Shown here: in pieces, positions 33,097-40,869 of the stretch
Position numbering within the stretch: position 1 is the first letter of the stretch
Layout: every line of letters starts with the position of its first letter
Assembly: GCF_014596515.1 (NCBI RefSeq)
Contig: NZ_MSJQ01000413.1
Location: forward strand, 1-45,377
Origin: Streptomyces sp. CBMA156
GTDB lineage: Bacteria > Actinomycetota > Actinomycetes > Streptomycetales > Streptomycetaceae
DNA: 45,377 bases
Direction of reading: 5' to 3'
Translations under genes and position numbers: made by a program
Notes under the pieces: generated by a model
What the model saw: the letters and a program-made list of their open reading frames with translations, nothing else
Database searches by the model: none
What the model was told of the DNA's origin: nothing

Positions 33097-33720
33097 TCAG
33101 CCGCGCGCCCAGAGCGAGTTGACGCGGCTGCGCTCGGTGGTGTTCGGGTAGGCGTTGGTGCAGGAGGTGCCGGGGCCGCCGCCCGACATCAGCTCGCTGC
33201 ACGGGCCGGAGTAGTGGTCCGGCAGGCCGAGCACGTGCCCGGTCTCGTGCGCCACCACGCGCACCGAGCTGTACTGCTGGTTCTGCTGGTAGTCCAGGAA
33301 GACGTAGCCGCGCCCGTGGCCGTCGGTGCTGGCGTACGAGCCGCGGCTGTCGTTGCCCTCGTAGTAGCGGAAGTCGGCGGCCGAGCCGGACTGCAGCTTG
33401 ACGTTGGCGACCGAACCGTTCCAGATCTGCGCGGACTGGGATATCTGGTTGCGGAAGGACGGAGCGGAGCTGGCGTCGTAGGTGACGGTGACGACCGCCA
33501 GGCCGGGGTTGGCCGCCTGCTTGGCCTTGGCGGAGGCCATCACGGCCTGGAAGAAGGCCTGGTTGTTGGCCGTCTCCGCGGCCGAGCCCGCGTACGTCGT
33601 GGCGGTGTAGCCCTGGACCGCCGGGGCGGCCGGCGCCGCGGTGGCGGCGGTGGTGGGCAGGATCGCGAGGCCGGCCGCGAGGGCGAGGCCGAGGGTGGCG
33701 GACAGCACGGATCGCTTCAT
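33097..33720 (-). CDS. Snapalysin family zinc metalloprotease (M7), paralogue 1
   Basis: 207 aa preproprotein. The signal peptide is MKRSVLSATLGLALAAGLAIL with cleavage near ATAAP. A propeptide of about 40 residues follows, then the M7 domain. The zinc site is HETGHVLGLPD (H158, E159, H162, D168), the HExxHxxGxxD form with Asp as third ligand that defines snapalysins. C174 and C187 probably form the conserved disulfide. It is a small secreted neutral protease. GGAG precedes the ATG at 33720. It is closely related to the next gene and shares a 28-bp upstream motif with it. Confidence 0.93.
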   Translation of the reverse strand: MKRSVLSATLGLALAAGLAILPTTAATAAPAAPAVQGYTATTYAGSAAETANNQAFFQAVMASAKAKQAANPGLAVVTVTYDASSAPSFRNQISQSAQIWNGSVANVKLQSGSAADFRYYEGNDSRGSYASTDGHGRGYVFLDYQQNQQYSSVRVVAHETGHVLGLPDHYSGPCSELMSGGGPGTSCTNAYPNTTERSRVNSLWARG

Positions 33721-33827
33721 GTGGGGGCTCCGATTCGTGGGGTGTCGTGGCCGGTTGGGGGCCGGCCCGGGGGAACACCTGGTCAACGGATGGTGTCCCC
33801 AGAGCTTCGGGCAACCCGGTGCGCCCG

Positions 33828-33855
33828 CGGATGATGGCAACCCGCGATAGCACCG
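33828..33855 (-). promoter_or_regulatory. Conserved 28-bp motif upstream of snapalysin 1
   Basis: Read on the minus strand it starts CGGTGCTATCGC and ends CATCATCCG. Only two bases differ from the copy at 34825-34852. It contains a T-N11-A pattern typical of LysR operators and lies 108 bp upstream of the start codon. Confidence 0.6.
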
Positions 33856-33973
33856 TCCAATACCCTGCCCGCGGAGCCGAATTGAGTGGCCTTTTCCTCG
33901 GCTTGACTCAATCGTGCCCCTGGCATTCAGTTCCGGTGGCGGCTAGGCTCCGGTCCGGGGAAGTACCCGGAGT

Positions 33974-34007
33974 GGCGGGCCGACCGATTCCGGCCGGACG
34001 GCCCGCC
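33974..34007 (-). terminator. Hairpin after snapalysin 2
   Basis: GGCGGGCCG (33974-33982) with CGGCCCGCC (33999-34007), 16-nt loop that itself can pair in part. Confidence 0.6.
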
Positions 34008-34032
34008 GCGCCGAACTCACCTGCCGGACATG

Positions 34033-34683
34033 TCAGTTCCGGGCCGCGAGACCGTTGGCCCAGAGGTAGTCGACCTGGCTGCGCTCGTTGCCGTCGGGGT
34101 AGGGATTGGTGCAGGACGGGCCGGGGCCGCCGCCCGACATCAGCTCGCTGCACGGGCCGGCGTAGTCGTCGGGCAGGCCGAGCACGTGCCCGGTCTCGTG
34201 CGCCACCACGCGCAGCGAGCTGTACTGCTGGTTCTGCTGGTAGTCGAGGAAGACGTAGCCGTGGCCGTGGCCGTCGGTGCTGGCGTACGAGCCGCGGCTG
34301 TCGCTGCCCTCGTAGTACGAGAAGTCGCCGTTGCCACCGGTCTCCTGGAGCCGCACCCCGCTCACCGAGCCGTTCCAGATCTGCGCGGCCTGGGATATCT
34401 GGCTCGTGAAGGAGGGCGCGTTCGCGGTGTCGTAGGTGACGGTGACGCTCAGCAGCCACGGGTTCGCGGCCTGCCGCGCCTTGGCCGAGGCCATCACGGC
34501 CCGGAAGAAGGCCTGGTTGTCCGCGGTCTCCGCGGCCGGGGCGGCGTGCGTCGAGGGGGTGTAGCCCTGGACGGCGGGGACGGCGGGCGCGGCCGGCGCC
34601 GCGGTGGCGGCGGTGACGGGCAGGGTCGCGAGGCCCGCCGCGAGGGCCAGGCCCAGGGCGGCGGACAGCACGGATCGCTTCAT
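34033..34683 (-). CDS. Snapalysin family zinc metalloprotease (M7), paralogue 2
   Basis: 216 aa. Signal peptide MKRSVLSAALGLALAAGLATL, a short propeptide, then the M7 catalytic domain with HETGHVLGLPD (H162, E163, H166, D172) and the cysteine pair C178/C191. Long stretches such as GYVFLDYQQNQQYSS and the metal site are identical to paralogue 1; the propeptide, the ETGGNGDF loop and the C-terminal end differ. This shows tandem duplication followed by divergence. It is divergent from the LysR-type gene, the standard snapalysin/activator arrangement in Streptomyces. Confidence 0.93.
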   Translation of the reverse strand: MKRSVLSAALGLALAAGLATLPVTAATAAPAAPAVPAVQGYTPSTHAAPAAETADNQAFFRAVMASAKARQAANPWLLSVTVTYDTANAPSFTSQISQAAQIWNGSVSGVRLQETGGNGDFSYYEGSDSRGSYASTDGHGHGYVFLDYQQNQQYSSLRVVAHETGHVLGLPDDYAGPCSELMSGGGPGPSCTNPYPDGNERSQVDYLWANGLAARN

Positions 34684-34824
34684 GTGGGGCTCCGATTCGC
34701 GGTGCGCCGGCTCGCGGGGGCCGGTGGGGGCCGGGCCCGGCGACGGCGCACGGTGGGGGCCGCCCCACGGGTGTGACCGGGGGCGGGTTGCTGTTCCCGA
34801 GCTTCGACCCGCCCGGGGCCGTCA

Positions 34825-34852
34825 CGGATGATGTCAACCGGCGATAGCACCG
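34825..34852 (-). promoter_or_regulatory. Conserved 28-bp motif upstream of snapalysin 2
   Basis: Same motif as at 33828. Here the minus strand has GGTTGACATCATCCG, so it includes a consensus-like -35 TTGACA and the LysR pattern T-N11-A (TCGCCGGTTGACA). It is 142 bp upstream of the start codon. Confidence 0.6.
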
Positions 34853-34954
34853 CCGCATGGTGGCCGGGCCCGGCACGCGGTCCGGCCGGGCTGACCCCAC
34901 CGGACGAACCCGTCGGGCGAACCCCCCCGGACGAACCCGCCGCACGAACCCACC

Positions 34955-35020
34955 CCACGCCCACCCCACGCCCGCCACACGTCCACCGCACGTCCGCCGC
35001 ACCTCCGCCGCACGTCCGCC
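34955..35020. repeat. Six tandem 11-bp repeats upstream of the LysR-type gene
   Basis: Units (N)CACG(T/C)CC(G/A)CC follow without gaps at 34955, 34966, 34977, 34988, 34999 and 35010. Just before them (about 34901-34950) GACGAACCC-like units recur at 13-15 bp. The array is intergenic, between snapalysin 2 and its regulator. Confidence 0.8.
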
Positions 35021-35108
35021 GCACACGACACCGGCCGTTCCGCCGGCCGGCTCCCCGACACGCCTTGAATGCCTGTCATGTCCTTGGCGAGACAGTGGGG
35101 CGGCGTCT

Positions 35109-36098
35109 ATGCTCCCGGACGTGGAGCTCGACGTGAGACACCTCCGGGTGCTGTGCGCGATCGCCGACACCGGCAGCCTCCGCAAGGCCGCGCTCCAGCT
35201 CGGCATGACCCAGCCCTCCCTCACCACCCAGCTGCACCGCATCGAACGGGCCATCGGCGGCACCCTGTTCACCCGTGAACAGACCGGCAGCCGGCCCACC
35301 GCGCTCGGCCACTCGGTGCTCTCCCGGGCCAGGCCGGTGATCACCGAGATGGCCGCCCTGGTGGCCGCCGCCCGCCAGGAGGCCAGGGACTCGGCCGGGC
35401 CGGGCCGGCAGCGACGGCTGCGGATCGGCAGCGTCGGCAGCCGGGCGGTCGCGGCCTGGCTGCGCCGGGTGCACGAGCGGCTGCCGGACACCGACACCAC
35501 CATCCACGTGGACATCTCGGCCAGCGCGCTGCTGCGGATGGTCGCCGCCGACCAGCTGGACGTGGCCTTCGTGTACGAGAGCGAGGGCTTCCCGCTGCGG
35601 GTGCCGCCGGACGCGGAGCAGCGGGTACTGATGGCCAGGGAGCCGCAGTTCGTCGCGCTCGCCGCCGGGCATCCGGCCGCCGCCCGGCCGGTCGTCCACC
35701 TGGCCGACCTCGCCGAGGACACCTGGATGGTCGACCCGACCGCCGACCACGAGTACGCGGCGATGCGCCGGGTGTTCAGCGAGGCCGGGCTCAACCCCCG
35801 GGTGCTCCAGGTGCGGGACAACGCCACCGCCGCCGAGCTGGTCGCCTCCGGCGAGGCCGTCCGCCCTTGCCAGCCGACCTCGCTGCCCGGGCCCGGCACG
35901 GTGGTCCGCCCGGTGCACGGGGACCCGTTGGCCGTCCGGCTGCTGTTCACCTGGCGTCCGCGCGTGCTCAGCGCACCCGCACTGGACGCGCTGTACGGCG
36001 AACTGCGGGCCGCCTACCTGGATCTGGCCAAGGTCAACCCGGCCTACCTGGCCTGGCTGGCCCGGCACGAACCGGTGCTGCTGGGGCGGGCCGGCTAG
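35109..36098 (+). CDS. LysR family regulator, likely activator of the snapalysin genes
   Basis: 329 aa from the ATG at 35109; a GTG at 35121 (VELDVRHLRVL) is equally possible. The winged HTH is DVRHLRVLCAIADTGSLRKAALQLGMTQPSLTTQLHRIERAIGG. The effector domain follows with RRLRIGSVGSRAVAAWLRR and DQLDVAFVYE. LysR proteins next to and divergent from small neutral protease genes (snpR/mprR type) activate them in Streptomyces, and the context is the same here. The long intergenic region with the 11-bp array and the shared motif is its probable binding area. Confidence 0.9.
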   Translation: MLPDVELDVRHLRVLCAIADTGSLRKAALQLGMTQPSLTTQLHRIERAIGGTLFTREQTGSRPTALGHSVLSRARPVITEMAALVAAARQEARDSAGPGRQRRLRIGSVGSRAVAAWLRRVHERLPDTDTTIHVDISASALLRMVAADQLDVAFVYESEGFPLRVPPDAEQRVLMAREPQFVALAAGHPAAARPVVHLADLAEDTWMVDPTADHEYAAMRRVFSEAGLNPRVLQVRDNATAAELVASGEAVRPCQPTSLPGPGTVVRPVHGDPLAVRLLFTWRPRVLSAPALDALYGELRAAYLDLAKVNPAYLAWLARHEPVLLGRAG

Positions 36099-36118
36099 CC
36101 CGTCCTCGCGGGAGGGAG

Positions 36119-37333
36119 TCAGCGGGCGATCCCGTGCCTGCTCTCTCGGCCGTGGACCAGCACGCCACCCGCCACCATCAGCGCGCAGACCAGGCCCGCC
36201 GCGAGCACCCCGGAGCCGCCGAGCGCGGTGCAGGCCAGCACCAGCACGGCCCCGGCCGGCGCCAGCGACTGGGCCACCACGCCCCGCTTGGTGTGCCGGG
36301 AGTGCAGGAACCAGACCGTGACCAGGAAGACCGCGGTGGGCACGGTGACCGTCGCGGTGGCGGCGGTCTCGGAGATGTGCGCCTGGTGCACCGCCGACTC
36401 CACGGCCACCTCCAGCCCCGCCCCGATCGCCGCCGCCGAGCCGAACACCAGGTAGTGCCCGTAACCCCAGACCAGCGCCTGCCGGTTGGAGCGCAGGTGG
36501 TCGTGGACGGGCCGGGCGAAGTAGATCCACCAGGCGGCGAAGCAGATCAGCAGCCCGCCGATCGCCACCGGCACCAGCCGGCCCAGCTCCTCGTGCTCGT
36601 CCACCGCCGACTGCACGGCGACGGTCGCCGCCGCCACCGTCTCGCCGAGCACGATCAGGGTGAACAGCCCGTACCGCTCGGCGATGTGGTGCGGGTGCCA
36701 GGAGGTCCGCAGCCGCAGCTCGGCGACCACCGGCACGGCCAGCTCGCACAGCACCCCGACCGGGATGGCGTAGGGCCGGGCGCCGTGCGGGAGGAACAGC
36801 ATCACCACCCAGCCGATCTGGCAGAGCGTGATCCCGGCCGCGTAGCCCAGCGCGACCCGGCGTGCCGTGCCCTGCTCGCTGGCGGCCGCCCGCAGCCACT
36901 GGGTGACCATGGCCAGGCGCATCACCACGTAGCCGGTGATCGCCAGCGACAGGTCCTGGGTGGCGAACAGCCGTGGCACCCCGGCGGCCAGGATCAGCAC
37001 CCCGGCGATCTGCACCAGGGTGGTGACCCGGTACGGCACGTCGTCGACGTCGTACGCGGAGGCGAACCAGGTGAAGTTCATCCACGCCCACCAGATGGCG
37101 AAAAATGACAGGGCATAGCCGGTTCCGCCCGCTCCGTAGTCTCCGGCTGCCAGGGAGTGGGCCAGTTCCCGCCCGGCCTGGCCGACCGCGACCACGAAAC
37201 AGAGGTCGAAGAAGAGTTCCAGCGGGGTGGCGACCCGGTGCGGCTCGTGGCGGTCGCGCGGAAGCATCCGGCGCACCGGCGGCGGGTCGACGGGGTGGCT
37301 GCGGGGTGCCGCGGCGGCGGGGTCACTGGCCAT
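36119..37333 (-). CDS. Low temperature requirement A (LtrA) family membrane protein
   Basis: 404 aa. A hydrophilic start (residues 1-30) is followed by RVATPLELFFDLCFVVAVGQ, the LtrA signature. Membrane helices fill the rest, with SFFAIWWAWMNFTWFASAYDVDD, WHPHHIAERYGLFTLIVLGETV (HxxERxxxFxIxxLGE, conserved in the family) and IYFARPVHDHLRSNR. LtrA was first linked to cold growth in Listeria; the biochemical role is unknown. The ATG at 37333 was chosen because the sequence before it lacks family features. GGAG lies about ten nt upstream. Confidence 0.92.
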   Translation of the reverse strand: MASDPAAAAPRSHPVDPPPVRRMLPRDRHEPHRVATPLELFFDLCFVVAVGQAGRELAHSLAAGDYGAGGTGYALSFFAIWWAWMNFTWFASAYDVDDVPYRVTTLVQIAGVLILAAGVPRLFATQDLSLAITGYVVMRLAMVTQWLRAAASEQGTARRVALGYAAGITLCQIGWVVMLFLPHGARPYAIPVGVLCELAVPVVAELRLRTSWHPHHIAERYGLFTLIVLGETVAAATVAVQSAVDEHEELGRLVPVAIGGLLICFAAWWIYFARPVHDHLRSNRQALVWGYGHYLVFGSAAAIGAGLEVAVESAVHQAHISETAATATVTVPTAVFLVTVWFLHSRHTKRGVVAQSLAPAGAVLVLACTALGGSGVLAAGLVCALMVAGGVLVHGRESRHGIAR

Positions 37334-37704
37334 CGGAGCTGCTCCGGGGGTGTGCGGGAGGGATCGTCCCGGGCATCCTGGCAGCGGCCCGGGCCCGGCG
37401 CACGTACCGGCGCGGCAGGTGTGCGCGCACCGGCACATCGGCGTGCACGCTCCGGCGCATTCCCGGACTACCGCACGCCCCCGCCGCGATCGACCCGAAT
37501 GTCCACTTTTTTCCTTGCCGTCAGCCCCAGTTGACGCTCCGGTGCGCGAACCGGGTGACAGCGCGGCGGGATTCCGGGCGCGTCCCGCGCGCTGCGCCGC
37601 GGGCGACCGGAGCGCCGCTAGATTCTTCCCCGGTTGGAAGAGCGCGGGTCCTGCCGGGCCCCACGACACGGGTGGCGTGCGGGCAACGCGGAAGGTCAAG
37701 GCGG
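37334..37704. other. Intergenic region between LtrA and the binding-protein gene
   Basis: No intact gene is seen. It holds a small hairpin TCTTCC-CCGGTT-GGAAGA at 37624-37641 and a TTGACG hexamer at 37531 without a matching -10. Confidence 0.4.
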
Positions 37705-37830
37705 GTGGCGGGACAGCGGGGGCGGCACAGCCGATCCTCCCGCGTCCGCGCCACCGGCCTCGTGATCACCGCGCTGCTCGCCAGCGCCTGCCGCGCGGCC
37801 CGACCGGCCCCGGCCGTGGCGGCGGCTACT
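37705..37830 (+). other. Lipoprotein-signal-like remnant
   Basis: From a GTG at 37705 the frame reads a basic start followed by GLVITALLASACRAA, which has a lipobox-like LASAC. After about 40 residues the frame runs antisense into the binding-protein gene and loses protein character. It may be a broken lipoprotein gene start or chance. Confidence 0.2.
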
Positions 37831-39532
37831 TCTCCCAGCCGAGCACGCTGTAGTCCTCCGTGGCGAGGCCGAAGGCACCGTAGTTGGCCAGGCCCTTGCG
37901 GGTCGCCACCACGGAGGGCCGCTGGTAGAGCTCGACGGTGTGGCCGAGCTCCCAGATCTTCGCGTCCGCCTGGTTGTAGAGCTTCGCGGCCTCCACCGGG
38001 TCGACCGTCCCGGCCGCCTTCTTCAGCAGCGCGTCGATCTCCGGGGTGCCCAGCCGCGAGGGGTTGCTGAAGGTGTTGTCGCCCACCGGCAGGCGGAAGT
38101 TGGCCAGGCCCTTGGAGTTCGGGAACGAGTCGGTGTTGCGCCAGCTCGCGATGTCGAACTTGCCCGGGGTGACGTACTTGGCGAAGTAGTCGTTGGCGGC
38201 CACCTTGTCCAGGTCGACCTTGACCCCGACCGTCTGCCACATCGCCGCCGCCGCGGTGGCCAGGTCGAGCTGGGCCTGCGTGGAGCCGTCGTTGAGCACC
38301 CAGTGCAGTTCCAGCGGCCGGCCGTCCCTGGTGCGCGGCCGGCCGCCGCCGGACTCCTTCCAGCCGGCCTCGTCCAGCAGCGCCTTGGCCGCCGCCGGGT
38401 CGAATGTCGCCCAGTCGCCCGAGTTGTCCTGGTAGCCCGCCTGGTTGGGCATGATGATGTGGTTGCCGAGCGGCTTGAACTCCACCGGCACCCCGTTGTT
38501 GGCGATCTTGATCAGCGCCGAGCGGTCAAGCGCCCTGCCGAGCGCCTGGCGGACCTTCCGGTCGGCGAGCGCGCCGGTGCCGCCGAAGGAGATGTGCACC
38601 TCGTCCCACGGGCTGGCGGCCCGGATCACGGTGTCCTTGGCGTTCTTGAGCTGCCCGTACGCGGTGGCGGTGCCCGCCGAGGCCAGGTCGATCTCGTTGT
38701 TGAGGTACGCCTGGATGCTCGCGGCCTTGTCCATCACCCGGAAGGTGATCCGGTCGAGCTTGGCCCTGGCGCCCCACCAGGCCGGATCGGGGACGAGGCT
38801 GAGGGTCTGCGCGGTCTTGTCCGCGACGCCGATCTTCAGCGGGCCGGCGGTGATCGGGATCCTCTCCACCCAGCCCTTGTTGAAGTCGTCAGGGGTGGCG
38901 ATGCCGGCCGCCGGGATCAGCGGGCGGAACAGGTTCTGCCAGTCCGCGTACGGCTCCGAGAAGGTGACCTCGACCTCGCCCGGGCCGGCGCCCTGCTCGA
39001 CCGCGGAGATCAGCTCGTAGCCGGACGGGTCGTAGATGTTGTACGCCGGGTCCTTGCCGCTGCCCGCCTGCCAGTCGGCCCTGAAGTCCAGGTAGCTCAG
39101 CGGCTTGCCGTCCGACCACACCGCCTTGGGGTTCAGCCGGTACGTGATCACCTGCGGCGAGGTCGAGGTGACCTTGGCCTCCACCAGGTAGTCCGGGTTC
39201 GGCCGGAAGGTTCCGGAGGCGTCGGTGCGGAAGAGCGAGGGCTCCAGGGCGCGGATGAGGTTCACCGTGTCGGTGTAGGAGCCGCCGTCCACCTGGAGCG
39301 GGTTCCACTGGGTGATCCACTGGTCCAGCTGGAGGCGCACCTCGCCGCCGTCCTTGACCTGGTCCAGCGGCTTGGCGTTGATGTCCTCGGAGTCCTGTCT
39401 CGGTGGCTCGCTCTTGGTGGCGCTGTCGGCCGAACCGCCACCGCCCGAGGTGCACGCGGTGACCGCGAGCACGACGGCGACGGCAAGGGCGGCCGCCCGG
39501 CCGAGACGGCGGGCCGTGGTGGAAGCGTCCAT
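37826..39532 (-). CDS. Oligopeptide ABC transporter substrate-binding lipoprotein (family 5)
   Basis: 568 aa. The lipoprotein signal ends LAVTACTS, with the lipidated cysteine near residue 26. The family 5 domain follows: LQLDQWITQWNPLQVDGG, LEPSLFRTDASG, YRLNPKAVWSDGKPLSYLDF, FGGTGALADRKVRQALGRALDRSAL (the conserved helix of SBP_bac_5) and a C-terminal block with ELGHTVELYQRPSVVA. It captures oligopeptides at the outer membrane face and passes them to the divergent permease complex. AGGGGGAC precedes the ATG at 39532. Confidence 0.93.
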   Translation of the reverse strand: MDASTTARRLGRAAALAVAVVLAVTACTSGGGGSADSATKSEPPRQDSEDINAKPLDQVKDGGEVRLQLDQWITQWNPLQVDGGSYTDTVNLIRALEPSLFRTDASGTFRPNPDYLVEAKVTSTSPQVITYRLNPKAVWSDGKPLSYLDFRADWQAGSGKDPAYNIYDPSGYELISAVEQGAGPGEVEVTFSEPYADWQNLFRPLIPAAGIATPDDFNKGWVERIPITAGPLKIGVADKTAQTLSLVPDPAWWGARAKLDRITFRVMDKAASIQAYLNNEIDLASAGTATAYGQLKNAKDTVIRAASPWDEVHISFGGTGALADRKVRQALGRALDRSALIKIANNGVPVEFKPLGNHIIMPNQAGYQDNSGDWATFDPAAAKALLDEAGWKESGGGRPRTRDGRPLELHWVLNDGSTQAQLDLATAAAAMWQTVGVKVDLDKVAANDYFAKYVTPGKFDIASWRNTDSFPNSKGLANFRLPVGDNTFSNPSRLGTPEIDALLKKAAGTVDPVEAAKLYNQADAKIWELGHTVELYQRPSVVATRKGLANYGAFGLATEDYSVLGWEK

Positions 39533-39769
39533 GAGGGTCCCCCTGGGATTGGTGACGGGAGTCGGGGCGCGCGAGGTGTGACGGGTCTTGATCGTGGGCA
39601 GCCAATTCGGCACCGAGCCAGCAGAACGTAACAGCGGATCAGATCCGCCACCAGGGGGAGGAGCGCACACCTGATCGAGACGTCACATGCGGCAACACCG
39701 TCGCAACACCCCCTCAGTGCGCTGGTGCTTCACTCTGACCTGCGTGTTCCCAACTCCCTTGCCACAAAA

Positions 39770-39782
39770 GTCATCTGATGAC
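39770..39782. promoter_or_regulatory. Perfect dyad GTCATC-T-GATGAC in an A-rich context
   Basis: The 13-bp palindrome is flanked on both sides by AAAA, striking in DNA of this composition. It lies between the divergent binding-protein gene (start 39532) and permease operon (start 39873). GntR/FadR-type repressors bind short dyads like this; no regulator gene is adjacent. Confidence 0.5.
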
Positions 39783-39872
39783 AAAACAGGACCACGACAG
39801 GACCCGGACCGGAGGCCACCACCCGATGCCCACCAGACGCGTCGGCCCCACCCGCACCACGGACGGCCGCTG

Positions 39873-40853
39873 ATGCTCCGCTACCTGGCGAAACGGCTGG
39901 GCTACTACGCGGTGCTGCTGGTCGCCGCCGTCTTCCTGGCGTACGCGGTCTCCGCGACCGCCCTGCAGCCGCGCACCTACTTCGAGGCCAAGGTGCCCCG
40001 GCCGTCCGCCGAGTCGGTCGAGCGCCAGCTCACCGCGCTCAACCTGAACGACCGCACGCCGGTGGTCGAGCGCTTCGGCCACTGGGCCGGCGGGCTGCTC
40101 GACGGCGACCTCGGCCGGAGCATCCACGACACGCCGGTCACCGACGACTTCGGCCGCCGGGTCCTGGTCTCGCTGCGGCTGCTGCTGCTCGGCAGCCTGC
40201 TGGGCATGGTCCTCGGCGTCGCCGCCGGCGCGTGGAGCGCGGTGCGCCAGTACCGGATCTCCGACCGGCTGCTCACCGTGCTGTCCTTCGTGCTGCTCTC
40301 CACCCCGGTCTTCCTGGTCGCGCTGTTCCTCAAGAACGGCGCCATCGCCGCCAAGGACGCGGCCGGCCACGAGGTCGTCCCGTTCACCGGCTACGAGACC
40401 CCGGGGCTCGCCGGCGGCCTCGGCGCCCACCTCGCCGACTGGGCACTGCACCTGCTGCTGCCCACCATCTCGCTGGCCCTCGGCGGACTCGCCACCTACA
40501 GCCGCTACCAGCGCGGCACCATGCTCGACGTGCTCGGCTCCGACTACCTGCGCACCGCCGAGGCCAAGGGCCTGACCCGCGGCCGGGCGCTGCTCAGGCA
40601 CGGCCTGCGGACCGCGGTGATCCCGATGTCGACCATGTTCGCCTACAGCTTCCTGGGCATCTTCACCGGCGCGATCTTCACCGAGACGATCTTCGGCTGG
40701 CACGGCATGGGCGAGTGGCTGATCAAGTCGATCAACGAACAGGACGTCAACTCGGTGGTGGCGATCAACCTGTTCACCGCCGTCGTCGTGCTCGCCTCCG
40801 GCTTCCTCGCCGACACCCTGCACGCCGCCCTCGACCCGCGCGTGCGGTCCTGA
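39873..40853 (+). CDS. Oligopeptide ABC transporter permease (DppB/OppB-like)
   Basis: 326 aa. LRYLAKRLGYYAVLLVAAVFLAYAVSA is the N-terminal helix of OppB-type permeases. Further helices follow, and the cytoplasmic EAA loop reads DYLRTAEAKGLTRGRALLRHGLRTAVIP, contacting the ATPase. FTETIFGWHGMGEWL is the family block before the last helices. The ATG at 39873 has only a weak GGACGG upstream. First gene of a three-gene importer operon. Confidence 0.93.
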   Translation: MLRYLAKRLGYYAVLLVAAVFLAYAVSATALQPRTYFEAKVPRPSAESVERQLTALNLNDRTPVVERFGHWAGGLLDGDLGRSIHDTPVTDDFGRRVLVSLRLLLLGSLLGMVLGVAAGAWSAVRQYRISDRLLTVLSFVLLSTPVFLVALFLKNGAIAAKDAAGHEVVPFTGYETPGLAGGLGAHLADWALHLLLPTISLALGGLATYSRYQRGTMLDVLGSDYLRTAEAKGLTRGRALLRHGLRTAVIPMSTMFAYSFLGIFTGAIFTETIFGWHGMGEWLIKSINEQDVNSVVAINLFTAVVVLASGFLADTLHAALDPRVRS

Positions 40854-40869
40854 CCGGAGGAGAGCCGAG

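Larger units (their letters stand above)
33721..34032. other. Upstream region of snapalysin 1 and end of snapalysin 2
   Basis: 312 bp with no gene. It holds the conserved motif at 33828-33855 and a hairpin at 33974-34007 (GGCGGGCCG/CGGCCCGCC), which probably terminates the snapalysin 2 transcript. Confidence 0.6.

Noticed and set aside
34857..35108. Extended N-terminus of the LysR gene from 34857
   Set aside because: The translation is a Pro/Arg/His repeat produced by the tandem arrays; the HTH begins right after the start at 35109/35121.
37550..37580. Minus-strand GGAAT ... GTT as a second sigma-R promoter, for LtrA
   Set aside because: The spacing is 19 rather than 18 nt and the leader to LtrA would exceed 200 nt.
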